A stretch of 40,849 nt of DNA from Deltaproteobacteria bacterium (GCA_029561465.1 JAKQIZ010000036.1:1-40849); one strand, 5' to 3'; positions 1 to 9,187 are shown, numbered from the stretch's first letter. The notes: generated by a model from the sequence alone, not told the origin. Numbers and translations: made by a program.

Positions 1-410
1 AACGGGAGCTGAAGGTCCGGGAGCAGGCGATTGCCGAACGGGAGGAAGAGCTGGCGGAGCTGCGGAAGCGGGCCGCCGCCTTCCCGAAAGAGCTGGAAAC
101 GGCGGTGAATCGGGCCGTCAAGGAGGTAACCGACCGGTTGACCCTGGAAGCGAAGAGCCGGGAGGAAATACACAAGAAAGAATACGAAGGGGAACGGAAT
201 GTCTTGAAGACCCGGATCGAGGCCCTGGAAAGAACGGGCAAGGAGCAGGCGGAATATATCGCAAAAATAACCCAGCAGTTGGAGACGGCCTACCAGAAGG
301 TCCAGGACATCGCCGTGAAGACCGTGGAGGGGGCCTCGGACGCAAAGTCCCTGGCCAACCTTCAACAGTTCCTGGGCGATCAGATGCGCAAGGGCGGGAC
401 GGAAAAATAA
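1..410 (+). CDS. 3' end of a coiled-coil protein of unknown function (partial)
   Basis: The reading frame is open from base 3 to the TAA at 408-410, so the 5' end lies outside the window. About 135 residues are visible. They are almost entirely charged and rich in Glu, Lys, Arg, Gln and Leu, with heptad-like spacing typical of a long coiled coil and no membrane segment. The C-terminal 35 residues (AYQKVQDIAVKTVEGA and onwards) have a different, less charged composition and could be a small conserved tail. I do not recognise the family. About 240 bp of AT-rich, apparently non-coding sequence separates it from the next gene, so the two are probably not one transcript. Confidence 0.6.
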   Translation, partial: RELKVREQAIAEREEELAELRKRAAAFPKELETAVNRAVKEVTDRLTLEAKSREEIHKKEYEGERNVLKTRIEALERTGKEQAEYIAKITQQLETAYQKVQDIAVKTVEGASDAKSLANLQQFLGDQMRKGGTEK

Positions 411-649
411 GGGCAACGAATACGAGGACTTTAGAAATAGGATCATCGCATTGACGGGCATCCCCGATAACTGACGACACATTCACGTTAAACATAACCA
501 AATTTTATTTTTTGATTTTTTTAACTATTTACAGAAAGCTATGCGGACATAAAGATGCAACAACGCTTTAACAGCCATGTCCCGTTTTATCACAAAAATG
601 AAAATGGGCATATTGAGGAGTTTTTCACATAAACAGGGAGGCGAAGACA

Positions 650-970
650 ATGGGATTTTATGAATTGCAGGATATCGCCGGCCGGGAAATCGTCCCGGGG
701 TTCACCGCCCGGTTCGTTCATTCCGAGCGCATGACTTTTTCCTACTGGGAGGTCAAGGCCGGGGCGGTTCTCCCGGAACACAGCCACCCCCACGAGCAGG
801 TGGCCAACCTCCTTACCGGCAAGTTCGAAATGACGATTGCCGGCGAGACCCGCATTCTCGCGTCGGGCATGGTGGCGGTGATCCCCCCGGAGGCCAAGCA
901 CAGCGGCCGGGCCCTGGCGGATTGCTACATCTTGGATGTGTTCTATCCGATCCGCGATGACTACCGCTGA
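650..970 (+). CDS. small single-domain cupin protein
   Basis: A 106-residue protein that is just one cupin beta-barrel. Cupin motif 1 is visible as LPEHSHPHEQ (residues 41-50), giving His44, His46, Glu49 or Gln50 as likely metal ligands, followed by the conserved Gly of LTGKFEM. Motif 2 is GMVAVIPPEAKH with His84. The start ATG follows a GGGAGG ribosome binding site. Small cupins of this kind bind a divalent metal and include isomerases, dioxygenases and sugar-binding proteins; the substrate cannot be read from the sequence. gcvPB starts 53 bp downstream with its own ribosome binding site, so they may be co-transcribed. Confidence 0.8.
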   Translation: MGFYELQDIAGREIVPGFTARFVHSERMTFSYWEVKAGAVLPEHSHPHEQVANLLTGKFEMTIAGETRILASGMVAVIPPEAKHSGRALADCYILDVFYPIRDDYR

Positions 971-1023
971 AATGGCAGCTGAAAATGAGGACCGCGGCTG
1001 GGCTGGAGAAGGAGGGATAAAAG

Positions 1024-2463
1024 ATGGATTTGATATTTGAGAAGAGTCGTCCCGGACGACAGGGTTGTGCCATTCCCGCCGGGGACGTACCCGCCGTAAA
1101 TCCGCGGGAGGTCATTCCTCCGTCCCTGCTCCGGGACGAGCTGCCCCTGCCGGAGGTCGCCGAGGTGGATCTGATCCGCCACTATACGGCCCTCTCAAGG
1201 CGCAACTTCGGCGTCGATGTGGGTTTCTACCCCCTAGGCTCCTGCACGATGAAATACAACCCCAAGATCAACGAGGACGTGGCCAAGTTCCCCGGCTTCA
1301 CCGGCCTGCATCCTTACGCCCCCGTCGCCTTTTCCCAGGGCAGCCTCCAACTCATGTATGAATTGAGACAATATCTGAGCGAGATCTTCGGGATGGCGGA
1401 TTTCACCCTCCAGCCCGCCGCCGGCGCCCACGGGGAGCTTACCGGCATCATGATCTTTAAAAAATACTTCGAGAAGACGGGGGAGAAAAGGACGAAAATC
1501 CTCATCCCCGATGCCGCCCACGGCACCAATCCCGCCTCGGGGGCCCTCTGCGGCTACCGGACCTTGACGGTACGCTCCAATGCCGACGGCGGCGTGGACA
1601 TCGATCATCTCGCCTCCCTCATGTCCGATGATACGGCTGGCCTCATGCTGACCAATCCCAACACCCTGGGGCTTTTCGAGCGGAACATAGAGAAAGTATC
1701 CGATATCATTCACAATAAAGGCGGGCTCCTCTATGGTGACGGCGCCAACGCCAACGCCTTCCTCGGCAAGGTCCGCCCCGGAGATCTGGGCTTCGACGTC
1801 ATTCAGTTGAATCTGCACAAGACATTTTCCACCCCTCACGGCTGCGGTGGTCCGGGGAGCGGTCCCGTGGGTGTGGGTAAAAAACTCGTGGATTTCCTGA
1901 CTATTCCCCGGGTGATCAAGACCGATGAAGGCTTTGCCTGGTCCTCCGAATACCCCGACGCCATCGGCCGGGTCCGGACCTTCTTCGGCAACTTCAACGT
2001 CATGGTCAAGGCCTATGCCTATATCCGCACCCTGGGGCCGGCGGGGCTGAAGCGGGCCGCTGAAATCGCCGTCCTGAACGCCAATTACATCAAGGCGCGC
2101 CTGCAACCCTATTACGATCTTTCTTTCGACCGGCCCTGCATGCACGAGTGCGTATTTTCCGGCACCCGCCAGGTCAGGGAAAGCGGGGTCCATACCTCGG
2201 ATATCGCCAAGCGCCTCCTTGACTACGGCTACCACCCCCCGACGATCTACTTCCCCCTCATTGCCCCCGAGGCAATTATGATCGAGCCCAACGAAACGGA
2301 AAGCATCGAAATCCTGGACGCCTTCTGCGACGCCATGATCCAAATCGCCTCCGAGGCGCGGGAAACCCCCAAAGTAGTTAAAAGCGCCCCCCTGACCACC
2401 CCCGTGAAGCGCCTCGACGAGGTGAAGGCGGCCCGGGAACCGAATGTTTGCTGGAAAGGGTAA
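1024..2463 (+). CDS. gcvPB: glycine dehydrogenase (decarboxylating) subunit 2, P-protein beta chain
   Basis: Catalytic half of the two-subunit P-protein of the glycine cleavage system. It decarboxylates glycine on pyridoxal phosphate and passes the aminomethyl group to lipoyl H-protein. The 479-residue length fits the family. Visible family signatures are [13 protein letters not shown] near residue 75, the PLP segment [19 protein letters not shown] with Lys266 as Schiff-base lysine, and HEC near residue 375. An AAGGAGG ribosome binding site sits 8-10 bases before the ATG. The usual partners gcvPA, gcvH and gcvT are not adjacent: a cupin lies upstream and non-coding DNA downstream. lipA and lpdA (L-protein) lie 7-10 kb further on. 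Confidence 0.95.
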   Translation: MDLIFEKSRPGRQGCAIPAGDVPAVNPREVIPPSLLRDELPLPEVAEVDLIRHYTALSRRNFGVDVGFYPLGSCTMKYNPKINEDVAKFPGFTGLHPYAPVAFSQGSLQLMYELRQYLSEIFGMADFTLQPAAGAHGELTGIMIFKKYFEKTGEKRTKILIPDAAHGTNPASGALCGYRTLTVRSNADGGVDIDHLASLMSDDTAGLMLTNPNTLGLFERNIEKVSDIIHNKGGLLYGDGANANAFLGKVRPGDLGFDVIQLNLHKTFSTPHGCGGPGSGPVGVGKKLVDFLTIPRVIKTDEGFAWSSEYPDAIGRVRTFFGNFNVMVKAYAYIRTLGPAGLKRAAEIAVLNANYIKARLQPYYDLSFDRPCMHECVFSGTRQVRESGVHTSDIAKRLLDYGYHPPTIYFPLIAPEAIMIEPNETESIEILDAFCDAMIQIASEARETPKVVKSAPLTTPVKRLDEVKAAREPNVCWKG

Positions 2464-3004
2464 ACCTCATGAAAGCTCATAGTTCGCATAGCATGATTAC
2501 TTCATAGGTCACGTTATACCGGAACTGGCCACTAAATTCTCCAAGCTCATTTGTGACATTCCCAAAATGCGCGACTCATACTCTGAATTCCATCATCATC
2601 TTTATGAGACGTCTTCCCCTGGGTCAGCCGAACCAGGTGATTGAAGCAAGCATGCGGCATCACAAACACAAAAATATCTATATAATCAAGATATATGGCA
2701 CATAATGATTTCTCCACTATTCGTCCGGCAAGTCTCACGGATCAATCCCCAACTATCTGGGCAATGGTAGCTCACGAAACCGGCTTGTATCATTTTGTGG
2801 TCTAACGAAGGTGAGATTTGATGTCTTAAACGGTATGCATCGACATCATATAGCGATAAATACCGCAATCAGACTATAGCCTTAGCCTCAAGGCGAGGAC
2901 TTTTCTCCCTATCCCATAGGGGAATAAAAATTCGTGGAATGTAAATAATGGCAACTCGGTGACTGGAATCCCCGATAAAGTGAACTCATAAAGAATGTTC
3001 TCTC
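2464..3004 (+). other. AT-rich intergenic stretch without a supported gene
   Basis: About 540 bp, visibly richer in A+T than the flanking genes. Only short open frames (about 60 codons) occur, on the minus strand, with no recognisable motif or ribosome binding site. A 6-bp hairpin (CCCTAT / ATAGGG, 2907-2921) lies about 85 bp upstream of the autotransporter start and an inverted repeat TGATGTC/GACATCA lies near 2817-2846. Neither has a U-tract or matches a riboswitch I know. It may contain the autotransporter promoter or be decayed foreign DNA. Confidence 0.4.
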
Positions 3005-6000
3005 ATGCGAAATAAAAACCTCAAGTCTATGAAAAGCATGATTTTTTTAGGAATGCCCTTACTGCCGCACGTCATGATCTGCGTCTTTATCCTTTTATTA
3101 CCCGGCGAGGTTTTCGGTCAAACCGCCACGGCTTTTAGTCCCGATGATCCTTATTTTTTCTACAATCAGGAAAAAAGACCGGATTATCCGGGCCAGTGGC
3201 ATCTGGAGAATAATGCCAAAGCCATCGAGGGAAAGACAAACGCCGGCGTCGATGCCGGGCTCCGGGGGGCGTGGAAGCTCGGATACACGGGCAAGGGGGT
3301 GGTCATCGGCGTCCTGGACGACGGCGTGGAGGGAAGCCACGAGGACATCAAGGAAAATTACAGCAAGGCGTTGAGCCGCACCTTTCTGGACGAGCAGATC
3401 CTAGCTCCCACGGGGCCAAGATACCTCGGGGACAACCACGGGACATCCGTGGCGGGCGTGGCCGCCGCCCGGGGCGGCAACGGCATCGGCGGCACCGGTG
3501 CCGCCCCGTATGCCACCCTCGCGGATCTCCGGGTTTTAGGCGACAGCGTCAGTTCGACGGACTATATGAAGGCCTACCTGTGGAAAAGCGGCGTAGAGAA
3601 GGTGGACGACAAACTGGTGATCAAGAGGGAGGCGGAGATCCAGGTCAAGAATCACAGCTACCACCGGCAAGACTTTTGGACGCAAGGCGACGACGCCGTC
3701 GGGAAGGTGCTCAAGCAGACGGCATTGAACGACGTCATTCATGTCTGGGCGGCGGGCAATGAACGGGGAAAGATAGATGAAGATTCGGGGAAAAACAGGG
3801 ATCTCAACAGCAGTTATGTCCTTACCGTGGGCGCCCTGGGGAGCGACGGGAAATTTTCCGATTACAGCAGTTATGGCGCCAATGTCTTTGTTGCCGCCCC
3901 CTCGAACCGGACCGACGGCACCGGGCTGGGGATCATAACCACGGATAGAACGGGGGCCGATTTCGGTTACAACCGCTATTCCAAGGACAAGAATCCCAAG
4001 GGCGATGATGGAGATGTGTTTCCCGATATGAATTATGTCAGCGATTTCGGGGGAACTTCTTCCGCCACGCCCCTGGTCTCCGGCATTATGGCCCTGGGCA
4101 AGGAATTGAACAAAAATATGGATGTCCGCATGGCGAAGCACGTCCTGGTCCAAACCAGTACCCGGGTTGACCCCGACGATAACAGCGCCACGGGCGGCTG
4201 GGTGAAAAACGGGGCGGGGAATTGGTTCAATCCCAATTACGGTTTCGGCAACATCAACGCCGGCAAGTTCGTGGAGAGGCTAAAGACCGTCAAGGGGGTC
4301 ACGAACCAGACCTCAGCCGTATCAGGGACTCAGACCGTCAACAAGCCGATCGAATATATCGACGGCAGCGGCAATGGCGGGACGAAGCAGTCCTTCACTT
4401 TTTCGGCAACGGAACTGCCTGACAAGCTGCGACAGCCCCTCGAGGGGGTGGAGGTGAATCTCAACTTCACCCATTCAAGCCGGGGCGACCTGACGGCAAA
4501 CATTGTCTCCCCATATACGACGAAAAGCCGCCTCTTCAACGCCACTACCCACTTTACCGATCCAAAGCAGCAAGACGACAAAAGTGTCACCGATTTTTCC
4601 TGGACTTTTCTCAGTAATGCCTTTTGGGGAGAGGACCCCCTCGGTGGAAAGGACAAAACCAGCGGCAGTTGGGATATCATCATGGGGGACAAGGTAAAAA
4701 AGGACAGTGACAAGCTGGGGACATGGAACAGTTACAACCTTACCCTGTTGATGGGGGAGCTGATCTTCAGCGACTCGGGCACGACAACGCAGGCCAAGGA
4801 CATCAAGGCCAGGTCCCTGTCCTTGAAAAGCACCGATGAGAGCTTCATCAATCCGGAAGGCAAAAAGCTCGAAGTCAGCGAGAGGATCGAGGTGACCGGC
4901 GGGGAGTTGACCGCCAACGGGCAGGTAAAAATGGTCCGGCCCGATCCGGATGACGACGGCAGCGACGAAGAAGGGGGGGAGTTTATCCTCGATGGCGGCA
5001 TAGTCTCGGGGACAGGGGTTATCGAGGCCCCCTACGGTTTTTACCACTCGCAAGGCACGATCAAGCCGGGCAATTCCATCGGCACCCTCACCCTGAACAC
5101 CCCTGACGCTAAGGGAGACTATTACCAGGAACCCGAGGCCAAACTCCTTATCGAGGTAGCCTCCCCGACCAGCAACGACCTGCTGGCCGTCAACGGTGCC
5201 GCCGATCTCCAGGGCATCCTCGAAACCTCCTGGACGGGGGGATATATCCCCGCCGCGCGGACCAAATTCGGCAATATCCTTACCGCCTCCTCGGGAGTGA
5301 CGGGCCGCTTTTCCCGCCTCCTCACGAATATAACCCCCACGGTCCTCTTCAAGCCCCAGTACGACCTCCCCAACCAGATTTATCTCCTGGTGGAACGGGA
5401 TTACAACAACGAGAACCTCCTGCCCTATCTTACGGCCAATCAGCGGGCCGTGGGCGCCATGCTCAATTCCGTGGGCAACACGGCCGCGGGTGATCTCGAT
5501 ACGGTTTTGGGAAAGCTCGACGCCCTGGGCACTTACAGGCAGGCCGCCGCCGCCATGGATCAGATCGCCCCCCGGGGAGACATGACATCGGTGTTGGTGA
5601 CCCAGAATGATGCCCGCCTTCAGACGGCCAACATCTCCGCCCGGCTCCAGGATATCCGCAGCGGCGTTCAGGGTGTGAGTCTGCGGGGGCTGAACATCAT
5701 GATCGAAGAGAACGACGATTTGAATCGTTATGGGAAGCCCGTCTTGTTGGCCTTCAACGGCGACGCCCTGCCCGAGGGATTCCGGTTGGAAGGCAACGAC
5801 AACTGGGGGATATTCGCCACGGGGAACGGCACGACGGGAAACATCAAGAATGCCTCCGCCCAGGGAGACAGTTCCTTTCGGAATGTGGGCATTACCGCCG
5901 GTGTTGACTACCGCTTCACAAGGAATCTGACCGTCGGCCTCATGGGGGGGTACGGCAGAACGAGGAGCGATCTCGATAATCTCGGCAGCACCGCCGTGAT

Positions 6001-6634
6001 CGGCACATACACCCTGGGCGTTTACGGAACATATAGCCGCAAGGGCTTTTATGTGGACGGTTTGGCCAATTACGGCTGGAGCAACACCGACAAGGACCGT
6101 CGCATCGTTTATCCCGGAGTTGACCGCACCGCTGCCTCGGACCAGCGGGGATCCACCTGGACTTTCAGCGGCGGTGCCGGCTATGACTTCACCCTCGGCA
6201 ACTGGGTCCTTACCCCCAAGGCGACCCTGGATTATCTTCACTTGACAACGGATGATTATACGGAGTCCGGGGCGGGTGCCCTCGATCTGCGGGTAAACGG
6301 CGAAAAGACAAAGATGCTTCTGGGACAGGTCGGCGGCAATGTGACCTATGTCTGGAGATTGGACAAAATGACCGTTTTGCCCCGCCTGTGGGCGATGTAT
6401 GGCCGGGAATTCAACGCCGATGAGCAGGTGGGAACCACGGCCAGGCTGGTGATGGGCAGCGCCGCCTTTACCGTATATGCCGTCCCGCCGGACCGGGACT
6501 TCGCCAACATCGGCGGCGGCATCGCGGCGATTCTTCCCAAGGGAGCGTCCCTCTCCTTGAACGTCTCCGGCCAGGTGGGACAGAGCAACTACTCCGCCTA
6601 TAACCTCAACCTCGGCGTGAGAATCCCCTTCTGA
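3005..6634 (+). CDS. autotransporter with kexin-like (S8) serine protease passenger and P/Homo B domain
   Basis: A 1209-residue type Va secreted protease. Order of parts: signal peptide with hydrophobic core at about residues 12-36; subtilisin/kexin catalytic domain about 75-430 with Asp105 (VLDDGVEG), His145 (DNHGTSVAG), oxyanion Asn252 (AAGNERG) and Ser352 (GGTSSATP); a proprotein-convertase P domain about 445-585; a linker with a PATR-like segment (GTIKPGNSIGTL) near 690; and a C-terminal beta-barrel from about 935 ending in ...VRIPF with terminal Phe, as expected for BAM insertion. It should be exported by Sec, inserted in the outer membrane and expose or release a protease. No clear ribosome binding site precedes this ATG; in-frame ATGs at 3029 and 3038 are alternatives. 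It is a single gene between two gene-poor stretches. Confidence 0.92.
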   Translation: MRNKNLKSMKSMIFLGMPLLPHVMICVFILLLPGEVFGQTATAFSPDDPYFFYNQEKRPDYPGQWHLENNAKAIEGKTNAGVDAGLRGAWKLGYTGKGVVIGVLDDGVEGSHEDIKENYSKALSRTFLDEQILAPTGPRYLGDNHGTSVAGVAAARGGNGIGGTGAAPYATLADLRVLGDSVSSTDYMKAYLWKSGVEKVDDKLVIKREAEIQVKNHSYHRQDFWTQGDDAVGKVLKQTALNDVIHVWAAGNERGKIDEDSGKNRDLNSSYVLTVGALGSDGKFSDYSSYGANVFVAAPSNRTDGTGLGIITTDRTGADFGYNRYSKDKNPKGDDGDVFPDMNYVSDFGGTSSATPLVSGIMALGKELNKNMDVRMAKHVLVQTSTRVDPDDNSATGGWVKNGAGNWFNPNYGFGNINAGKFVERLKTVKGVTNQTSAVSGTQTVNKPIEYIDGSGNGGTKQSFTFSATELPDKLRQPLEGVEVNLNFTHSSRGDLTANIVSPYTTKSRLFNATTHFTDPKQQDDKSVTDFSWTFLSNAFWGEDPLGGKDKTSGSWDIIMGDKVKKDSDKLGTWNSYNLTLLMGELIFSDSGTTTQAKDIKARSLSLKSTDESFINPEGKKLEVSERIEVTGGELTANGQVKMVRPDPDDDGSDEEGGEFILDGGIVSGTGVIEAPYGFYHSQGTIKPGNSIGTLTLNTPDAKGDYYQEPEAKLLIEVASPTSNDLLAVNGAADLQGILETSWTGGYIPAARTKFGNILTASSGVTGRFSRLLTNITPTVLFKPQYDLPNQIYLLVERDYNNENLLPYLTANQRAVGAMLNSVGNTAAGDLDTVLGKLDALGTYRQAAAAMDQIAPRGDMTSVLVTQNDARLQTANISARLQDIRSGVQGVSLRGLNIMIEENDDLNRYGKPVLLAFNGDALPEGFRLEGNDNWGIFATGNGTTGNIKNASAQGDSSFRNVGITAGVDYRFTRNLTVGLMGGYGRTRSDLDNLGSTAVIGTYTLGVYGTYSRKGFYVDGLANYGWSNTDKDRRIVYPGVDRTAASDQRGSTWTFSGGAGYDFTLGNWVLTPKATLDYLHLTTDDYTESGAGALDLRVNGEKTKMLLGQVGGNVTYVWRLDKMTVLPRLWAMYGREFNADEQVGTTARLVMGSAAFTVYAVPPDRDFANIGGGIAAILPKGASLSLNVSGQVGQSNYSAYNLNLGVRIPF

Positions 6635-6663
6635 GAACCGGCGGACATATGTGGATGGGATGA

Positions 6664-6817
6664 TTTTTCCTTGTCAATGCCTTGACCAAAATGCATGCCG
6701 GACAAGACCAACAGTTTCCGGTCATCCGTCCAGGCCGCCGGCTTCCCCGCTATCGAGGGCCCAGATCCAGTCGCCGTTCTTATGGCGCATCCGGGCCTCG
6801 CACTCATAGTATGGCAG
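6664..6817 (-). pseudogene. frameshifted relic of a PAS/PAC sensor domain
   Basis: Reading the minus strand from 6817 gives LPYYECEARMRHKNGDWIWA followed by LDSG, which closely matches the second half of a PAS fold and the start of a PAC motif. The frame then fails, but the neighbouring frame from 6747 continues as GKPAAWTDDRKLLVLSGMHF and then GQGIDKEK, matching the end of a PAC motif (usually ..GTH.DITERK). Joined by one frameshift the two pieces give a continuous PAC segment of about 50 residues. No start codon, ribosome binding site or output domain remains. I read it as the remains of a sensor kinase or diguanylate cyclase gene. The original function is unknown. Confidence 0.6.
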
Positions 6818-7125
6818 CTATTCTCAGAAATGCCTTTTCAACACAATCTCCTGACTCCTTGAGATCATCGGAATAGGTGGGATCAACTTCAGACAGCAAA
6901 ATCCCGTCTCCCAGGACCCACCCGCCTTTGCCGCAGCAGGAACTTGCATCAGGGATTGCATATGAATGAAAACGAAGGTTGACAATATCGACAAATAGAG
7001 GCAGTCTTCATACCCCAAGGATTTAACGGATCAGCCCGGAAGCGGTATGTCCATAGAAATGTTGAAATCATGATGAAAAAACAAAAAAGAATCGGCCCAA
7101 GCCATTTCCAAAATCAGGTGAAAAA
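6818..7125 (+). other. intergenic region upstream of the KamA-family gene
   Basis: About 300 bp with no supported gene. The first 80 bp may hold more decayed PAS sequence on the minus strand, which I cannot prove. A TTGACA hexamer is present at 6979-6984 but no convincing -10 follows at 16-18 bp. An AGGTG ribosome binding site for the next gene is at 7116-7120. Confidence 0.35.
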
Positions 7126-8943
7126 ATGATGAAGAACGTTATTTTCCTCTCCAAAGAGGAACTGCTGGAACGACTCTGGCAGGCGGACCCCAAGATCAAG
7201 AAGATCCTCAGGGATTCCAAGCACATCGAGGAGGCACGCCATCTGCTTTTCGACTACTTCAACTACCTGAACCGCTCCATGTTCAACATGAAGCCCGACA
7301 CCTATTATTCAGATATGAACATCACGGAAAAACGCAACGCCCGGGAGTGCATCCGGGTCTTTTCCAACACCGTTCGCACGGAAAACGAACACCTCACCCA
7401 TGCCTCTCCTCTGCAGCTTCTCTACGACCTGGCCCATGACCCCGATACGGCCCTGCCCCTGGCGAGTGAGGCCTTTCTCTGCGAATATCTCGCCTTCTTC
7501 CGGGGCATCACGGGCAAGTCGGGAAAACATTCCAAGAGCCAAGACCTCTTCCAGATGAAGGACGGCCGGGAGGCGGCCCTACTCCGTTCCGCCCAACTCG
7601 ACGAGTACGCCGCGATGATCCGACGATTTTTCCGCCGCTACCGCACGGGGTTCGACCGCACCGTGGTCAAGCGCCGGAAAAGCATGAAGAAAGAGATCCT
7701 CGCCCACTTCAGCGCCACCGAGGATGACTGGCGGGACTACATGTGGCACCTCAAGCACATCGTCAAGAATCTGGAGACGCTGGCCGCTATCGTCTCCCTG
7801 GACAAGGACGAAGAGGCGGGGATGAAGACGGCGAAGGAATACGGAATCCCCGTGGAGATCACCCCCTACTACCTGTCGCTGTTCAACAAGGACGGCCGCA
7901 CGGAATACGACCGCCAGGTCCGGGCCCAGGTCATCCCCAGCGCCGCCTACTGCCGGTCCGTGGCGGAAAGCCGGGCCAAAGGCTTCGACATGGACTTCAT
8001 GGGAGAGAAGTCCACAAGTCCCATAGACGGGATCACCCGGCGTTATCCGGAGATCGTCATTCTGAAGCCCTTCAACGCCTGCCCCCAGATCTGCGTATAC
8101 TGCCAGCGGAACTGGGAAATCAAGAGCATCGACGATGAGGTGCAGATGAGCCGGGAAAAGGTCCGGGAAGCCATCGCCTGGATCGCCGATCATGAAAGCA
8201 TCACCGAGGTACTGGTCACGGGCGGCGATCCCCTGACCCTGAAGAACGACTACCTGGACAATCTCCTGGGGGAAATAGCTGCCATCAAGCATGTGGACCG
8301 GATCCGTATCGGCACCCGAGTCCCGGTGACGCTTCCGTTCCGGATCAACGACGGATTTCTCGCGGTCCTGGCCAAATACCACGAATGGGGGAAACGGGAG
8401 ATCGCCATCGTCACCCATTTCGAGCATCCCACTGAGATGACGGAGGAAGCGCTTGAGGTCATCAAGAAGCTCAAGAACGCCGGCATCAACATTTACAACC
8501 AGCAGGTCTTCACCTACTTCAACAGCCGGAAGTTCGAGACCTGTCTCCTGCGCCGGGTCCTGAAACTCTGCGGCGTGGACCCGTACTACTCCTTCAGCAC
8601 CAAGGGCAAGGAAGAGACCGTGGATTTCCGGGTCCCCATCGCTCGGATCGAGCAGGAACGGACGGAGGAAGCCCGGCTCCTCCCCGGTCTGATCCGGACG
8701 GACGAGCCGGTCTTCAACCTTCCCCGGCTGGGGAAGTCCCAACTGAAGGCCTGGCAGGATCATGAGGTGATCATGATCCACCCTGACGGCCGGCGGGTTT
8801 ATCGTTTTTACTCTTGGGAGGTGCGCCTGGTGACGGCCCGGGATTACCTCTACACGGACATCCCCATATACGACTACCTGAAGCGTCTCGACGCCGATGG
8901 GGAAAATGTGGCTGATTACAGCACAATCTGGTACTACTTCTAA
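7126..8943 (+). CDS. KamA-family radical SAM protein with long N-terminal extension (aminomutase-like)
   Basis: A 605-residue relative of lysine 2,3-aminomutase. The radical SAM core begins at about residue 300 with the cluster motif CPQICVYC (Cys319, Cys323, Cys326), followed by VTGGDPLTL and RIGTRVPV, both typical of the KamA family. Lys537 in NLPRLGKSQL occupies the place where lysine aminomutases hold PLP, so a PLP-dependent 1,2-amino shift is plausible; the substrate is unknown. The first 250-300 residues are an extra, mostly helical region not present in lysine 2,3-aminomutase (about 415 residues). A second ATG follows directly; AGGTG at 7116 supports this start. No beta-lysine acetyltransferase gene is adjacent, which argues against simple osmolyte synthesis. 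Confidence 0.8.
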   Translation: MMKNVIFLSKEELLERLWQADPKIKKILRDSKHIEEARHLLFDYFNYLNRSMFNMKPDTYYSDMNITEKRNARECIRVFSNTVRTENEHLTHASPLQLLYDLAHDPDTALPLASEAFLCEYLAFFRGITGKSGKHSKSQDLFQMKDGREAALLRSAQLDEYAAMIRRFFRRYRTGFDRTVVKRRKSMKKEILAHFSATEDDWRDYMWHLKHIVKNLETLAAIVSLDKDEEAGMKTAKEYGIPVEITPYYLSLFNKDGRTEYDRQVRAQVIPSAAYCRSVAESRAKGFDMDFMGEKSTSPIDGITRRYPEIVILKPFNACPQICVYCQRNWEIKSIDDEVQMSREKVREAIAWIADHESITEVLVTGGDPLTLKNDYLDNLLGEIAAIKHVDRIRIGTRVPVTLPFRINDGFLAVLAKYHEWGKREIAIVTHFEHPTEMTEEALEVIKKLKNAGINIYNQQVFTYFNSRKFETCLLRRVLKLCGVDPYYSFSTKGKEETVDFRVPIARIEQERTEEARLLPGLIRTDEPVFNLPRLGKSQLKAWQDHEVIMIHPDGRRVYRFYSWEVRLVTARDYLYTDIPIYDYLKRLDADGENVADYSTIWYYF

Positions 8944-9020
8944 CCCCGTGCCGAGATCGGGGACCACGTAATGAGAAAAACAAGGGGAAATAATGATACC
9001 CCCATAAAAAGTCGCAAATG

Positions 9021-9055
9021 ACCCTCCCTTTAAAGGGGAGTGTCGAGGTGGGCGA
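9021..9055 (+). repeat. intergenic palindromic repeat, copy 1 (diverged)
   Basis: The core CCCTTTAAAGGGG is palindromic and is followed by GTGTCGAGGTGGG. It aligns with the better preserved copy at 9077-9115, in the same orientation. The shared layout is a C-run/G-run palindrome followed by GGG-T-GGGGTGGGGAT. Confidence 0.6.
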
Positions 9056-9076
9056 TATGGTTCTTGTTCCCTGTAG

Positions 9077-9115
9077 CTCCCTCCCCTTCAAGGGGAGGGT
9101 CGGGGTGGGGATGGG
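9077..9115 (+). repeat. intergenic palindromic repeat, copy 2
   Basis: CTCCCTCCCCTTCAAGGGG leads into AGGGTCGGGGTGGGGATGGG. This CCCTCCCC-TT-AAGGGGAGGG form followed by GGGGTGGGG is a dispersed intergenic repeat I recognise from many proteobacterial genomes, where it behaves like a REP or miniature mobile sequence. No coding capacity. Confidence 0.7.
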
Positions 9116-9148
9116 TTTAATCCTCCCTCCTGCCATTACCAATCTTTA

Positions 9149-9187
9149 CCCCATTCCCCTCCTAACTTCCCCCTTGCAGGGGGAGGA
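9149..9187 (-). repeat. intergenic palindromic repeat, copy 3 (inverted)
   Basis: CCCCATTCCCCTCCTAACTT followed by CCCCCTTGCAGGGGGAGG is the reverse complement of the arrangement in copies 1 and 2. The three copies lie within 170 bp, two direct and one inverted, ending about 50 bp before the pspC-like start. Confidence 0.65.

Noticed and set aside
1234-2343. Long minus-strand open frame opposite gcvPB (369 codons)
   Set aside because: It is the antisense shadow of a strongly recognised gene; such frames arise from high G+C third positions and the translation shows no known motif.
4475-6241. 588-codon minus-strand frame opposite the autotransporter
   Set aside because: Shadow of the barrel and linker coding sequence; Gly/Val/Glu-rich with no domain or ribosome binding site.
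8944-8962. CCCCG...CGGGG hairpin after the KamA-family gene as a terminator
   Set aside because: Only five base pairs, a nine-base loop and no T-run afterwards.
7579-8967. 462-codon minus-strand frame opposite the KamA-family gene
   Set aside because: Antisense to a recognised gene; no motif.
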